The notes under the pieces were generated by a model, which was given only the letters and a program-made list of their open reading frames with translations, was not told where the DNA came from and made no database searches. Below are positions 6,552 to 13,102 of a stretch of DNA of 13,102 bases, one piece after another (positions within the stretch are counted from its first letter, which is position 1; each line of letters starts with the position of its first letter). The position numbers were made by a program, and so were the translations under genes. This DNA is from Gammaproteobacteria bacterium (GTDB lineage: Bacteria > Gemmatimonadota > Gemmatimonadetes > Longimicrobiales > Gaopeijiaceae): positions 1 to 13,102 of the forward strand of contig VYDD01000162.1 of the NCBI GenBank assembly GCA_009843625.1. The letters are read 5' to 3'.

Positions 6552-7084
6552 GGAGCGTGAGGCAATATGTCGAATTCGCCAGCAGAACGCTGGCTCTCGG
6601 CACCACGCTGGTCGCGACGCTGGTACTGCTTGTCGTGGTATTTCCCGCGCTGCCCATCGGCAGTGAAATGCTCGACGTAAAGGCAGGCTACACCTACGGC
6701 GAGGCGGTCGCCGCGATGGAGAGCTATGGCGACCGCGGGCGGCAGGTCTATGTGTGGGCCAGCCTCACTCTGGACACTTTGCTGCCGTTCGTCTACGTCA
6801 GCTTCCTGGCCGGGTTCGTCTTCCGGTTCCGACCAACGGAGCGGCTCTGGAGACTGGCCTTTGTACCGCTGGCGGCGGGAGTGCTCGACCTGTGCGAGAA
6901 CATCCAGGTCATTCTCATGCTGACTCTGTATCCGGACGTGTCCGCCGGACAGGTGGCGGTCGCCTCGTGGTTCACGCTGTCCAAGAGGTATGCGTTTACC
7001 GCCGGTCTGTTGCTGGCGATTGTCCTTGCGGTCATCGCGGCGGCACGTCGCGTTCGATACGGTCTCCGTGACCGTCGGGCTTAA
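6548..7084 (+). CDS. Four-helix integral membrane protein, unknown function
   Basis: A 178-residue protein with four predicted membrane helices: about 14-36 (ALGTTLVATLVLLVVVFPAL), 66-92, 101-127 and 145-166. A roughly 30-residue extracytoplasmic loop after helix 1 contains KAGYTYGEAVAAMESYG, and the C-terminus is Arg-rich and probably cytoplasmic. I do not recognise the family. GTG 6548 overlaps the preceding TGA and has TAGGG 8 bases upstream. A second GTG at 6557 with GAGG 8 bases upstream is equally credible and shortens the protein by 3 residues. It is the last gene of the run that begins with the bactofilin and flavin enzyme. A role tied to the lipoprotein protease (helper or target) is only a contextual guess. 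Confidence 0.65.
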   Translation: MRSVRQYVEFASRTLALGTTLVATLVLLVVVFPALPIGSEMLDVKAGYTYGEAVAAMESYGDRGRQVYVWASLTLDTLLPFVYVSFLAGFVFRFRPTERLWRLAFVPLAAGVLDLCENIQVILMLTLYPDVSAGQVAVASWFTLSKRYAFTAGLLLAIVLAVIAAARRVRYGLRDRRA

Positions 7085-7327
7085 CCGCAACGGACGGCGG
7101 AACGGCGCGCGCAGGGACGATGAGTGCACCCAGCGCTCACGGAGCAGTGGGCCGCGGTCCTCGCTTGGACCGGAGGTCCGTGATGGCCACAGCCACGCCT
7201 CCGTGTCCCTTGGTGACGCTGACCCAGGCTCGCGTACCCGGTCCAATCTACCGTCCCGGGTGGCATCGAGTTCCGTCGGAGGTCAAACGTACGATCCGAC
7301 CTCAATGATCAAGATAGCATCGCTGCC
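7085..7327. promoter_or_regulatory. Intergenic region with a -10-like TAGCAT
   Basis: These 243 bases between two plus-strand genes show no convincing gene. A short frame starting at ATG 7183 (MATATPPCPLV, 41 codons) has no ribosome site. TAGCAT at 7315-7320 ends exactly 7 bases before the ATG at 7328, the same distance as the TAGCAT before the ATG at 4335, and fits a TANNNT -10 for a leaderless message. No -35 is obvious. Confidence 0.4.
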
Positions 7328-8359
7328 ATGAGGGTCTTCGGCGTTGGGTCTGACGGCGGGTTCACAGAGTACGAGCGATTGCCCTTCGATGCCGAGCATG
7401 ACGAAGCGATCCTCGAGGAGTGGTTGGCATCCAATCCCGACGGGATCCTGGAGGACGGGCGGATCCTGATCGTCGGGCGGCAGGTCCAAACCGACCTCGG
7501 TGGATTCATCGATCTCGTCGGCTTGGACCGCGACGGGAACGCGGTGGTCGTCGAATTGAAGCGAGATCGCACCCCGCGCGACGTGGTCGCGCAGGCGCTC
7601 GAATACGCCGCGTTTGTGGAACGGCTCGACGCCGACGCACTGGAAGGCATCTTCCGTACGTACCACTCGGACGAGTCGCTCAGTCTCGCGGACCATCACC
7701 GGGAGTGCTTCGCACTGGACGAGGCGGAGGCCGTCGCGTTCAACAAGGACCAACGGATCGTGATCATCGGGCAGCGGGTGACCCCGAAGATCAGGAGGTC
7801 TGCCGCGTTTCTGGGCTCCAAGGGAGTCCGCATCACCTGCGTGGAGTTCACCTTCTTCCAGACTGGCGACGGCAGCCGCCTCCTGTCCCAGGAGATCGTC
7901 GTGGGCAAGGAAAGCGAGAAGCCGGGTCGAGTCGCGTCCGGCTCGTTGCCGGTCATCACCGAGGATGAGTTCCTCGCGTCATGCGACGTGCAGGAAGCCT
8001 CGTTTTTCTCCCGGCTACTGGATCTGGCGCGGGAGGAATCGATGCCCATTCATTGGGGATCGAAGCGGTTTTCGCTCAACGTCGATGTCGACGGGACACA
8101 CGTCCATCTCGGTTTCGCGAGTCCAGAGGGCCACGTCGTCGTCTCTCGTCGGCTGCTGGAAAAGAAGTCTGCGGTCCCGGCCGGCGAGCTGGAGACGTTG
8201 TGGGCGGAGGCTGACGCGTCGGGCGTCTTCCGGCGTGGCGAGTACGTACGAGCGAATCTCGTCTGCGGAGCGGAGCTGGCTGACACGGAAGTGCAGACAG
8301 CGTTGGGATGGTTCTCCAAGGCGGCGGAGGTGATCCAGGCTCACGGGAACGTGCAGTAG
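7328..8359 (+). CDS. DUF91/NucS-like PD-(D/E)XK nuclease protein
   Basis: A 343-residue protein with an N-terminal PD-(D/E)XK core like that of DUF91/NucS-type endonucleases: E30 in an early helix (DEAILEEWLASNPD), D62 in GGFIDLVGLD, E76 and K78 in AVVVELKRD, and Q89/Y93 in QALEYAAF (QxxxY). A second domain (about 205-343) contains EASFFSRLLDLARE and IHWGSKRFSLNV, likely a nucleic-acid-binding or sensing module. Predicted role: metal-dependent DNA cleavage in repair or defence. No ribosome site precedes ATG 7328, but a TAGCAT lies 7 bases upstream, consistent with a leaderless message. The D-to-E spacing (14 residues) equals that in the protein at 302-1366. A decayed methyltransferase follows within about 60 bases; whether they ever formed one system is unknown. 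Confidence 0.82.
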   Translation: MRVFGVGSDGGFTEYERLPFDAEHDEAILEEWLASNPDGILEDGRILIVGRQVQTDLGGFIDLVGLDRDGNAVVVELKRDRTPRDVVAQALEYAAFVERLDADALEGIFRTYHSDESLSLADHHRECFALDEAEAVAFNKDQRIVIIGQRVTPKIRRSAAFLGSKGVRITCVEFTFFQTGDGSRLLSQEIVVGKESEKPGRVASGSLPVITEDEFLASCDVQEASFFSRLLDLAREESMPIHWGSKRFSLNVDVDGTHVHLGFASPEGHVVVSRRLLEKKSAVPAGELETLWAEADASGVFRRGEYVRANLVCGAELADTEVQTALGWFSKAAEVIQAHGNVQ

Positions 8360-8420
8360 CGAAGCGTGCGGTGGAACGGGGGCGCTGCTTCTCGCCCATG
8401 TGTTTTTCCCGCTCCAACCG

Positions 8421-9060
8421 ACGCGGCAGATTGCAGCGACGCCGGCTCTCTATCACGTCAATGTCCTGCCCAAGAGTGCGTTTCTCATGATTCCCGAGGT
8501 GAGTTCCGAGCGCCGGGAGTACGCCGTGTACGCCGCGATCGGCTGGTTGGAGCCTCCCGCTATCCCGAGCAATAAGTTGAGGCTGTAGGAAGACGCCTCG
8601 CTGGCGGATTTCGCTCTCCTGACCTCGGCCATGCACACGGCGTGGATCCGGGCGGTTACGTGCCGAATGAAGAGCGACTACATGTACTCGATGGGAGTGG
8701 TCTACAACACGTTCCCGATGCCCCCGAGGGACGTGGATTTCTCTTCGCCGGACCCGCTCACCCATGCGGTGCTCGACGCCCGCGCCGCCCATCCCGGCGC
8801 GACTCTCGCCGACCTCTACGATCCGGACCTGATGCTGGTCGGTCTGCGCCGCGCCCACCAGGCCGCTCGACCATGCGGTGGACCGCCTCTACCGGCCCCG
8901 CAAGTTCGGTTCGGAGCGGAAACGGGTCGAGCACCTCTTCGCGCTGTACGAGCGGATGCGTGCGCCGCTGGCCGCGGCGACCAGGGAGAAGCAGCGCCGC
9001 CGCCGCCCGATTCGCGTGGGCTCGGGAGCGCCGCCGCCACTGGGGTCTACAGGGCCGTAA
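8421..9060 (+). pseudogene. C-terminal remnant of an MmeI-like DNA methyltransferase
   Basis: The translation resembles the target-recognition and C-terminal regions of MmeI/YeeA-like class I DNA methyltransferases (type IIL restriction enzymes): HVNVLPKSAFLMIPEVSSER, then GWLEPPAIPSNKLRL, LLTSAMHTAWIRAV, KSDYMYSMGVVYNTFPMP, LADLYDPDLM, and, in the next frame, DRLYRPRKFGSERKRVEHLF. Two lesions are visible. A TAG at 8586-8588 interrupts the frame after SNKLRL although similarity continues directly. A one-base shift near 8866 moves the end into another frame, which stops with TAA at 9058-9060. The catalytic SAM-binding and nuclease parts are absent, and the similarity starts only about 60 bases after the nuclease-like gene, so most of the gene was deleted. 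It cannot encode a working methyltransferase. The frame after the TAG stays open into the downstream transglycosylase gene. Confidence 0.85.
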
Positions 9061-9062
9061 CG

Positions 9063-9068
9063 TATAGT
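9063..9068 (+). promoter_or_regulatory. Possible -10 (TATAGT) ahead of the transglycosylase gene
   Basis: TATAGT fits a TANNNT -10 element and lies 51 bases before the GTG start at 9120, just after the end of the methyltransferase relic. No -35 hexamer is recognisable, so this is a weak call. Confidence 0.25.
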
Positions 9069-9119
9069 TTCGGCGGCTTGATCCTCCGGTTGCGTTCCGC
9101 TTGCCCGGGAGTTGGAGTC

Positions 9120-11183
9120 GTGGAGCCGCGTTCGGAGCGTCTCGCGTCCGTCCGCCTCAAGGGCCGTCGCCCCGCGGGCGTTGCTGCTGTGACGCTGCTG
9201 TTGCTTGTCGGGTGTCGGGCCATCGAGTCGGATGCGACCTCGCCCGGCGCGCTGACGGCCACAACGGACGATTGGCCTGCAATCCATGAGCGCGGGATCA
9301 TTCGGTTCGCTCGGCTCGGTGATGAGGAGTTCACAACGTTGCCGTCGCAGGGCCTGCCAGAAGAAAGCTATCTCCATCTCGCCCGGCAGTTCGCGGAGCG
9401 CCACGGACTCGGGGTGAAATGGACGGTGCTGCCGACCATCGAGGCCCTGTTCACGGCTCTCGAAGCGGGCCACGCGGACGTTGCGACGGCTACCCTGACG
9501 GTTACCGAGCCGCGCCGGACGCGGGTCGCGTTCACGGTTCCGCTCACGATCTCCCGTGAGTGGGTGATCGGTCGATCGGAAGGCAGCTTCGGAGTCATTC
9601 CGGGGTCTGCCTACGAGGACAGTCTCGCGACCCACTATCCGGACGCGCACCGGGCGACCGTTCCGGTTCACGCCGACCATCAGAACATCCAGGAACTCAT
9701 CGAGGCTGGCGCGTTCGAGGCCACGATCATGGACGAGGCGGCCGCCCGCGTCGCGGTGCGAACCAGTCCGACTATCCGAAAGCTCCGCGAACTACCCGAG
9801 GTACGGCAACTGGCGTGGGCCGTCCGCCCCGAAAACCCCGATCTGCGGTTCGCTCTCGACCGCTTCCTGACGGAGCGCCATACGGTCTACGACGGCGGTG
9901 CCGGACCCCGTGACTGGTCTGCAATCCGCGCTTCGGGCCATTTGCGGATGCTGACGCTCAGTTCACCGTCAACGTACTACTTGTGGCGTGGCGAACAACT
10001 CGGCTTCCAGTATGAGTTGGTGAGAATGTTCGCGAACGCCCACGGGCTGGACCTTTCCGTGGTTGTCGCCGGAGACCACACGGCACTGCTTGAGGAACTT
10101 CTCGCCGGGCGAGGAGACCTGGTCGCTGCCGAGTGGGTTGCCACCGCCAAGCGATCGGATCGGGGCGTGCTCTTCACACGTCCGTATCTCGAAACTTCCG
10201 AGACCTTCGTGTCCGCCCGAGAGCCGATCCGGACGCCGGCTGACCTAGCAGGCCGCACGGTGATTGTCCCCCGAGGTGCAGGTTACGCCACGGCGCTTTC
10301 CGGACTCGAGCGAACCTTCATCGTCGAGGAATCGGACCTGTCCAGCGAACGGATTCTGGAGGGAGTGGCAGGTGGCGCCTTGGACGTAACCTTGATCGAG
10401 CGCCACCGGGCGCAACTGGAGGCGGGCTTCGACCCGAGGCTGGTGTTGGGCTTCGCCCTCGACCCCCCGGTGCCGCTCGTGTGGGCGGTCGGCCCTGAAG
10501 GCCAGGAGTTGAAGCGGCATTTGGATGCCTTCCTGGACGCCGGCTACCGCGGGCGGGAGTTCAACCTTCTGTACAACAAATACTTTGCGGACCGGGGCGG
10601 TGCGCAGGATCAGCGCGAGCATCGCGTCACCGGACGCCAACTCTCGCAGTTCGATGGCTTGGTCCGGTCAATCGCCGAGCCAGCGGGCTTCGACTGGCGA
10701 CTGATCGTAGCCCAGATGTACCAAGAGAGCGGGTTCGATCCCGGGGTCGTCAGTTTCGCTGGCGCGGTGGGCCTAACGCAGGTTTTGCCTCGCACGGCGG
10801 TTGATCTGGGAGTGGACCCGACGCAGCTCACGAACCCCCGGGTGGGGATTGAAGCCGGAGTGCGGTACCTCGCCTGGAGTCGTGAACGCTTCGCCAACCT
10901 TCCGCCGGGTGAACAACTCTGGTTTGCGCTGGCCGCCTATAACGCAGGTTACGGCCATGTCCGGGACGCGAGGCGTTTGGCTCGCTTGTTGGGGCTCGAC
11001 CCGTCAACGTGGTTCGGCCACGTTGAGGAGGCGATGCTCAAGCTCAGCGAACCTCGGTATTCCAGTCGGTCCGCTTTCGGTTATGTGCGGGGCGCTGAGG
11101 TCAAGAAGTACGTGAGCGAGATCCGGGACCGGTACCGGGCGTACGTGCGCCACTACAGACGACTCGACGCCGATGACCGGTAA
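9120..11183 (+). CDS. MltF-like lipoprotein transglycosylase with two SBP domains
   Basis: A 687-residue lipoprotein. The signal ends in TLLLLVGC, with C32 as the lipidation site, so it should sit on a membrane facing the periplasm. Two tandem family-3 solute-binding (SBP_bac_3) domains follow, about 52-255 and 265-490, then a C-terminal SLT transglycosylase domain (about 505-640). SLT marks are E536 in QMYQESGFDP (catalytic Glu), GAVGLTQVLPRTA (548-560) and LAAYNAGYGHV (604-614). The SLT domain should cleave the MurNAc-GlcNAc bond of peptidoglycan, and the SBP domains probably sense wall fragments or small ligands. E. coli MltF (about 518 residues) has a single SBP domain, so the second is unusual. 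GTG 9120 is chosen because GGGAG lies 8 bases upstream and it gives a complete lipoprotein signal. The frame is open further upstream only because it runs into a methyltransferase relic. Confidence 0.88.
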   Translation: MEPRSERLASVRLKGRRPAGVAAVTLLLLVGCRAIESDATSPGALTATTDDWPAIHERGIIRFARLGDEEFTTLPSQGLPEESYLHLARQFAERHGLGVKWTVLPTIEALFTALEAGHADVATATLTVTEPRRTRVAFTVPLTISREWVIGRSEGSFGVIPGSAYEDSLATHYPDAHRATVPVHADHQNIQELIEAGAFEATIMDEAAARVAVRTSPTIRKLRELPEVRQLAWAVRPENPDLRFALDRFLTERHTVYDGGAGPRDWSAIRASGHLRMLTLSSPSTYYLWRGEQLGFQYELVRMFANAHGLDLSVVVAGDHTALLEELLAGRGDLVAAEWVATAKRSDRGVLFTRPYLETSETFVSAREPIRTPADLAGRTVIVPRGAGYATALSGLERTFIVEESDLSSERILEGVAGGALDVTLIERHRAQLEAGFDPRLVLGFALDPPVPLVWAVGPEGQELKRHLDAFLDAGYRGREFNLLYNKYFADRGGAQDQREHRVTGRQLSQFDGLVRSIAEPAGFDWRLIVAQMYQESGFDPGVVSFAGAVGLTQVLPRTAVDLGVDPTQLTNPRVGIEAGVRYLAWSRERFANLPPGEQLWFALAAYNAGYGHVRDARRLARLLGLDPSTWFGHVEEAMLKLSEPRYSSRSAFGYVRGAEVKKYVSEIRDRYRAYVRHYRRLDADDR

Positions 11184-11253
11184 CGGGTACCGGGGGCGCA
11201 CTCAAGGGGGTCCGCCGCTGTCGCACTTACAACCCGTTGCAATCCAATGCGTT

Positions 11254-11665
11254 TACGGGTGACCGGGGCCAGCCCCGCGAGGCTGGCGGCCCGCGCGCCG
11301 GTGAGCGTGCCGAGTTCGGGCATCAGGACAACCAGGCCGGCCGCGGTGATGTCCGAGATGCCCGGGATGGACGTCAAGATCTCCGCCCGGCGCTGCAAGG
11401 TCTTCTCCTCCCCGAGCCGCTCCCGGATCTCGGCGTCGATGACCTCCAACTGCCGGTCGAGCTGCCCCAGCCGCTGCTTGTTGAGCCGCTTGCCCACGGG
11501 CGTGCGCAACTGCTTGCCGCGGTTGATGATCGCGACCCGATCCCGGCGCAGTCCGTCCCGGATCTGTTGGAGTTCCGCGAGAACCTGCTGCCCCTCCGAC
11601 CGCGCCTCGGTCGGCCGCAGGTCCTCGACGGACGCCGCCATGGTGGCCAGCATCCGAGCGTCCAG
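11254..11665 (-). pseudogene. IS110-family transposase C-terminal fragment
   Basis: Reading on the minus strand, DARMLATMAASVEDLRP, then a coiled-coil-like LDRQLEVIDAEIRERLG, then ILTSIPGISDITAAGLVVLM and LAGLAPVTR match the C-terminal half of IS110/IS116/IS902 transposases, including the helix-hairpin-helix-like SIPGI segment. The N-terminal DEDD (RuvC-like) catalytic domain is missing. Similarity stops abruptly after APVTR at about 11255, and the frame then runs on through unrelated sequence to 11153, antisense to the end of the transglycosylase gene. The fragment is joined in frame to an IS3-type remnant at about 11660-11672. It is inactive. Confidence 0.8.
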
Positions 11666-12269
11666 AGCCTCGAACTGAGCTGGGCTTACGTAGCCCAGCG
11701 CCGAGTGCAATCTGCGAGTGTTGTAGGTGTCGATGAACCTCGGGAGGTCAGTGCAGACCTCCTCGAAGGTCTCGTAAGCCATCAGGTAGACCGCTTCGAC
11801 CTTGAGCGTCTTGATGAGGTTCTCCGCCTGGGCGTTGTCATACGGATTGCCGCGCCGGCTCATGGAGCCGACCAGGCCGTTCGGCGAGCAGTCTCCGATA
11901 GGCCGTTGAGGCATATTGGCTCCCGCCGTCCGAATGGTGCACACACCCTTCGGGGGGTTGCCGCGATTCGATGGCGGCCTTCAGGGCCGCCACCGCGAAC
12001 CGGGCGTCCAAGGAGCGGCTGATGGCCCAGCCCACGATCCGACGCGACCAGGCATCGATCACCAACGCGACGTAGACAAAGCCGCTGACCACGGCGACGC
12101 AGGTGATGTCGGCGACCCAGAGCTGGTTGGGACCGTAGGGCTCCATGCTTCGTGCGAGGTTGGGGAACACCGGCAGATTGTGGCTGCTGTCCGTCGTGGC
12201 TACGAAGCGCGTAAGGCGCCGGGGCTGCAGGCCGTGTTCCCCCATCAGCCATCGGCCTGGGCGGGAGAG
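11666..12269 (-). pseudogene. IS3-family transposase (OrfB) remnant, frameshifted
   Basis: The minus-strand translation matches the DDE integrase core of IS3-family OrfB: TDSSHNLPVFPNLA, WVADITCVAVVSGFVYVALV (first catalytic Asp), VHHSDGGSQYAS (second Asp), and, in another frame, GLVGSMSRRGNPYDNAQAEN (catalytic Glu) and RRLHSALGYVSPAQFE. The frame changes near 11879, between RRLLAE and GLVGSM, so the catalytic Glu is separated from the two Asp. An in-frame TAA at 12270-12272 precedes the remnant, and the N-terminal part and OrfA are absent. I see no terminal inverted repeats. The 3' end is fused to an IS110 fragment. Confidence 0.85.
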
Positions 12270-12499
12270 TTAGGATTCGCTTCTCGTTGCGTCACCGGTA
12301 GCGGGGGCCCGGGTCCGGCACTCCCCAATGTGTTGACCAAAATGGTCTTCCTGCCGTGACCCGGTGGCGCGGCAACCGACCTCCACGCGCACAAAGGTGT
12401 GACCCAAACGCGCCCTCGCCGCCACCGACGCGGGATCGAGTCGGAACCACCCACGGCCGTTCCAGGCGGTCGCCTGCGAATCGACGACCGCTCGGCGGT
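12270..12499. other. Non-coding gap between IS3 and integrase remnants
   Basis: This 230-base stretch between two dead mobile-element genes has no frame I recognise. It contains a small inverted repeat, GACCA-AAA-TGGTC at 12335-12347, and an ACCGGTA-type sequence near 12292 that also occurs at 11176. No IS ends or attachment core can be demonstrated. Confidence 0.4.
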
Positions 12500-12845
12500 C
12501 TATCCGGGGAGCCCTGTTTCCCGGTCCGTGCCCAGGAACGCGGCCCGCTGCTCCGTCAGTTCGCGTCGCCGCTCGAACAGATCCGAACGCCGGTAGGCGG
12601 CCTCTACGCGGTCCCGGTTCACGCGGGCCAGCGCCAACTCGCAAACCTCGCGCGGCGCGTCGGTGCGCTCCGCCGCCCAGTCCCGGAAGCTCGACCGGAA
12701 CCAGTGTGGCACCGCACCGATCCCGAGGTCCCGGACCATTTTCGTGATCGTCGCGTCTGAGAGCCGCCGGCCACGGCGTGAGGGAACACCAGCCCGGAGC
12801 GCCGTCCCTGACGGCGTCTTCGAGCCGATTTGAGGAGCGCAGCGG
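12500..12845 (-). pseudogene. Tyrosine integrase C-terminal fragment, frameshifted
   Basis: Minus-strand similarity to the C-terminal catalytic part of phage-type tyrosine integrases: SGLVFP in one frame, then SRRGRRLSDATITKMVRDLG, GIGAVPHWFRSSFRDWAAER, EVCELALARVNRDRVEAAYR and RSDLFERRREL in another, with a normal C-terminus and a TAG at 12500-12502. The frame changes near 12782, where one base appears lost from a C run. In the frame from ATG 12739, H12 and R15 (HxxR) and the catalytic Tyr Y49 remain. The usual His of the LAHVN motif is Arg (R39), and the usual HGFR reads HWFR. The N-terminal core-binding domain and first catalytic Arg are missing. It is not functional. Confidence 0.82.
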
Positions 12846-12847
12846 CG

Positions 12848-12958
12848 TTAGTCCCGCCGCCGGAACAGCAGCAGGGCGAACCCAACGAGGGCTGCGGCCA
12901 TCAGGCAGATCGTCAGGAGGATCATGGGACGGGGGTCGGGGGAACCGGAAGGAGTACG
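12848..12958 (-). pseudogene. Possible C-terminal membrane-anchor tail of a surface protein
   Basis: A minus-strand frame ending in TAA at 12848-12850 encodes TPSGSPDPRP, then a hydrophobic helix ILLTICLMAAALVGFALLLF, then RRRD and stop. A Pro-rich spacer, one terminal helix and a short basic tail is the architecture of C-terminal sorting tails (IPTL-/PEP-CTERM-like). The frame is open further right to 13099, but that part has no recognisable domain and looks like GC-rich noise. It could instead be a 25-residue single-helix peptide from ATG 12925. It lies next to a truncated integrase, so it is probably a gene fragment. Confidence 0.35.
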
Positions 12959-13045
12959 CACGACTGCAGTGGCGCTAGGTCCGGCCCGCGGCGCAGGCGG
13001 CTTGCGTCCCCCCAACGGTGAGCATCGTACCCGACCTCTGCCAGC

Positions 13046-13094
13046 ACATGTTGGCGGGCTTTGAAAAAGTCGCACTTTTGGGCGGCCAATATGT
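13046..13094. repeat. Long imperfect palindrome at the right edge
   Basis: The arms ACATGTTGGC (13046-13055) and GCCAATATGT (13085-13094) are complementary except for one position. Inside them AAAAGT (13065-13070) and ACTTTT (13074-13079) form a perfect stem around CGC. The whole could fold into a long hairpin with an internal loop. It resembles a transposon end or an operator more than a terminator, but the window stops 8 bases later, so neither can be shown. Confidence 0.5.
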
Positions 13095-13102
13095 CCCACT
13101 CG

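Noticed and set aside
6074..7246. 390-codon minus-strand open frame
   Set aside because: It lies antisense to the protease end, the micro-frames and the membrane-protein gene, and has noise-like composition with no recognised motif.
11177..11193. CCGGTA-ACGGG-TACCGG hairpin at the transglycosylase stop as a terminator
   Set aside because: A clean 6-bp stem overlapping the stop codon, but without a T run; such stems are frequent in GC-rich sequence.
11237..12022. 261-codon plus-strand open frame
   Set aside because: It is antisense to the IS110/IS3 remnants, whose minus-strand translations match known transposases.
12335..12347. GACCA-AAA-TGGTC as an insertion-sequence terminal repeat
   Set aside because: A lone 5-bp stem with no matching partner at the other end of the IS3 remnant that I could find.
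1..13102. CRISPR arrays, tRNA or rRNA genes
   Set aside because: I saw no regularly spaced direct repeats, no tRNA-like T-arm with cloverleaf context near the integrase fragment, and no rRNA-like sequence. A covariance-model scan was not possible.

Overview
The window is GC-rich DNA with a strong preference for G or C at third codon positions. It looks chromosomal and probably comes from an environmental bacterium with an outer membrane. The clearest support for that is a lipoprotein murein transglycosylase of the MltF type (9120-11183). I cannot name the phylum from the sequence; leaderless-looking starts and a DR2398-type flavin protein would fit several deep high-GC lineages.

Layout. The left edge holds two very short minus-strand frames that overlap as TGATG (1-78 and 78-170), divergent from a PD-(D/E)XK nuclease-like gene (302-1366). 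A 247-base convergent gap with a perfect 20-bp palindrome follows, then a DUF2236/MpaB-type oxygenase on the minus strand (1614-2807), a 514-base stretch without a recognisable gene, and a DUF429-like protein (3322-4113, minus). From 4335 to 7084 a plus-strand gene run reads: a 38-codon frame, a bactofilin, a PPOX-type flavin enzyme, a metzincin-like lipoprotein protease, two micro-frames and a four-helix membrane protein. The last three junctions are each 4-base stop/start overlaps (ATGA, ATGA, GTGA). A second PD-(D/E)XK nuclease-like gene (7328-8359) comes next. It is followed by the decayed C-terminus of an MmeI-like DNA methyltransferase (about 8421-9060), with an in-frame TAG and a frameshift. 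An unusual MltF-like protein with two tandem substrate-binding domains occupies 9120-11183.

The right end (11.25-12.85 kb) holds dead mobile DNA: an IS110 C-terminal fragment fused in frame to an IS3-family transposase remnant that is itself frameshifted, then a truncated, frameshifted tyrosine integrase C-terminus. The last bases carry a possible C-terminal membrane anchor and a long imperfect palindrome.

How the parts may work together. The protease/micro-frame/membrane-protein chain looks co-translated, and the bactofilin and flavin enzyme upstream share its direction. The two nuclease-like genes share one arrangement of catalytic residues (E, D, ExK, QxxxY). With the methyltransferase relic and dead mobile elements nearby, they suggest a worn defence or DNA-repair neighbourhood. 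That functional link is inference.
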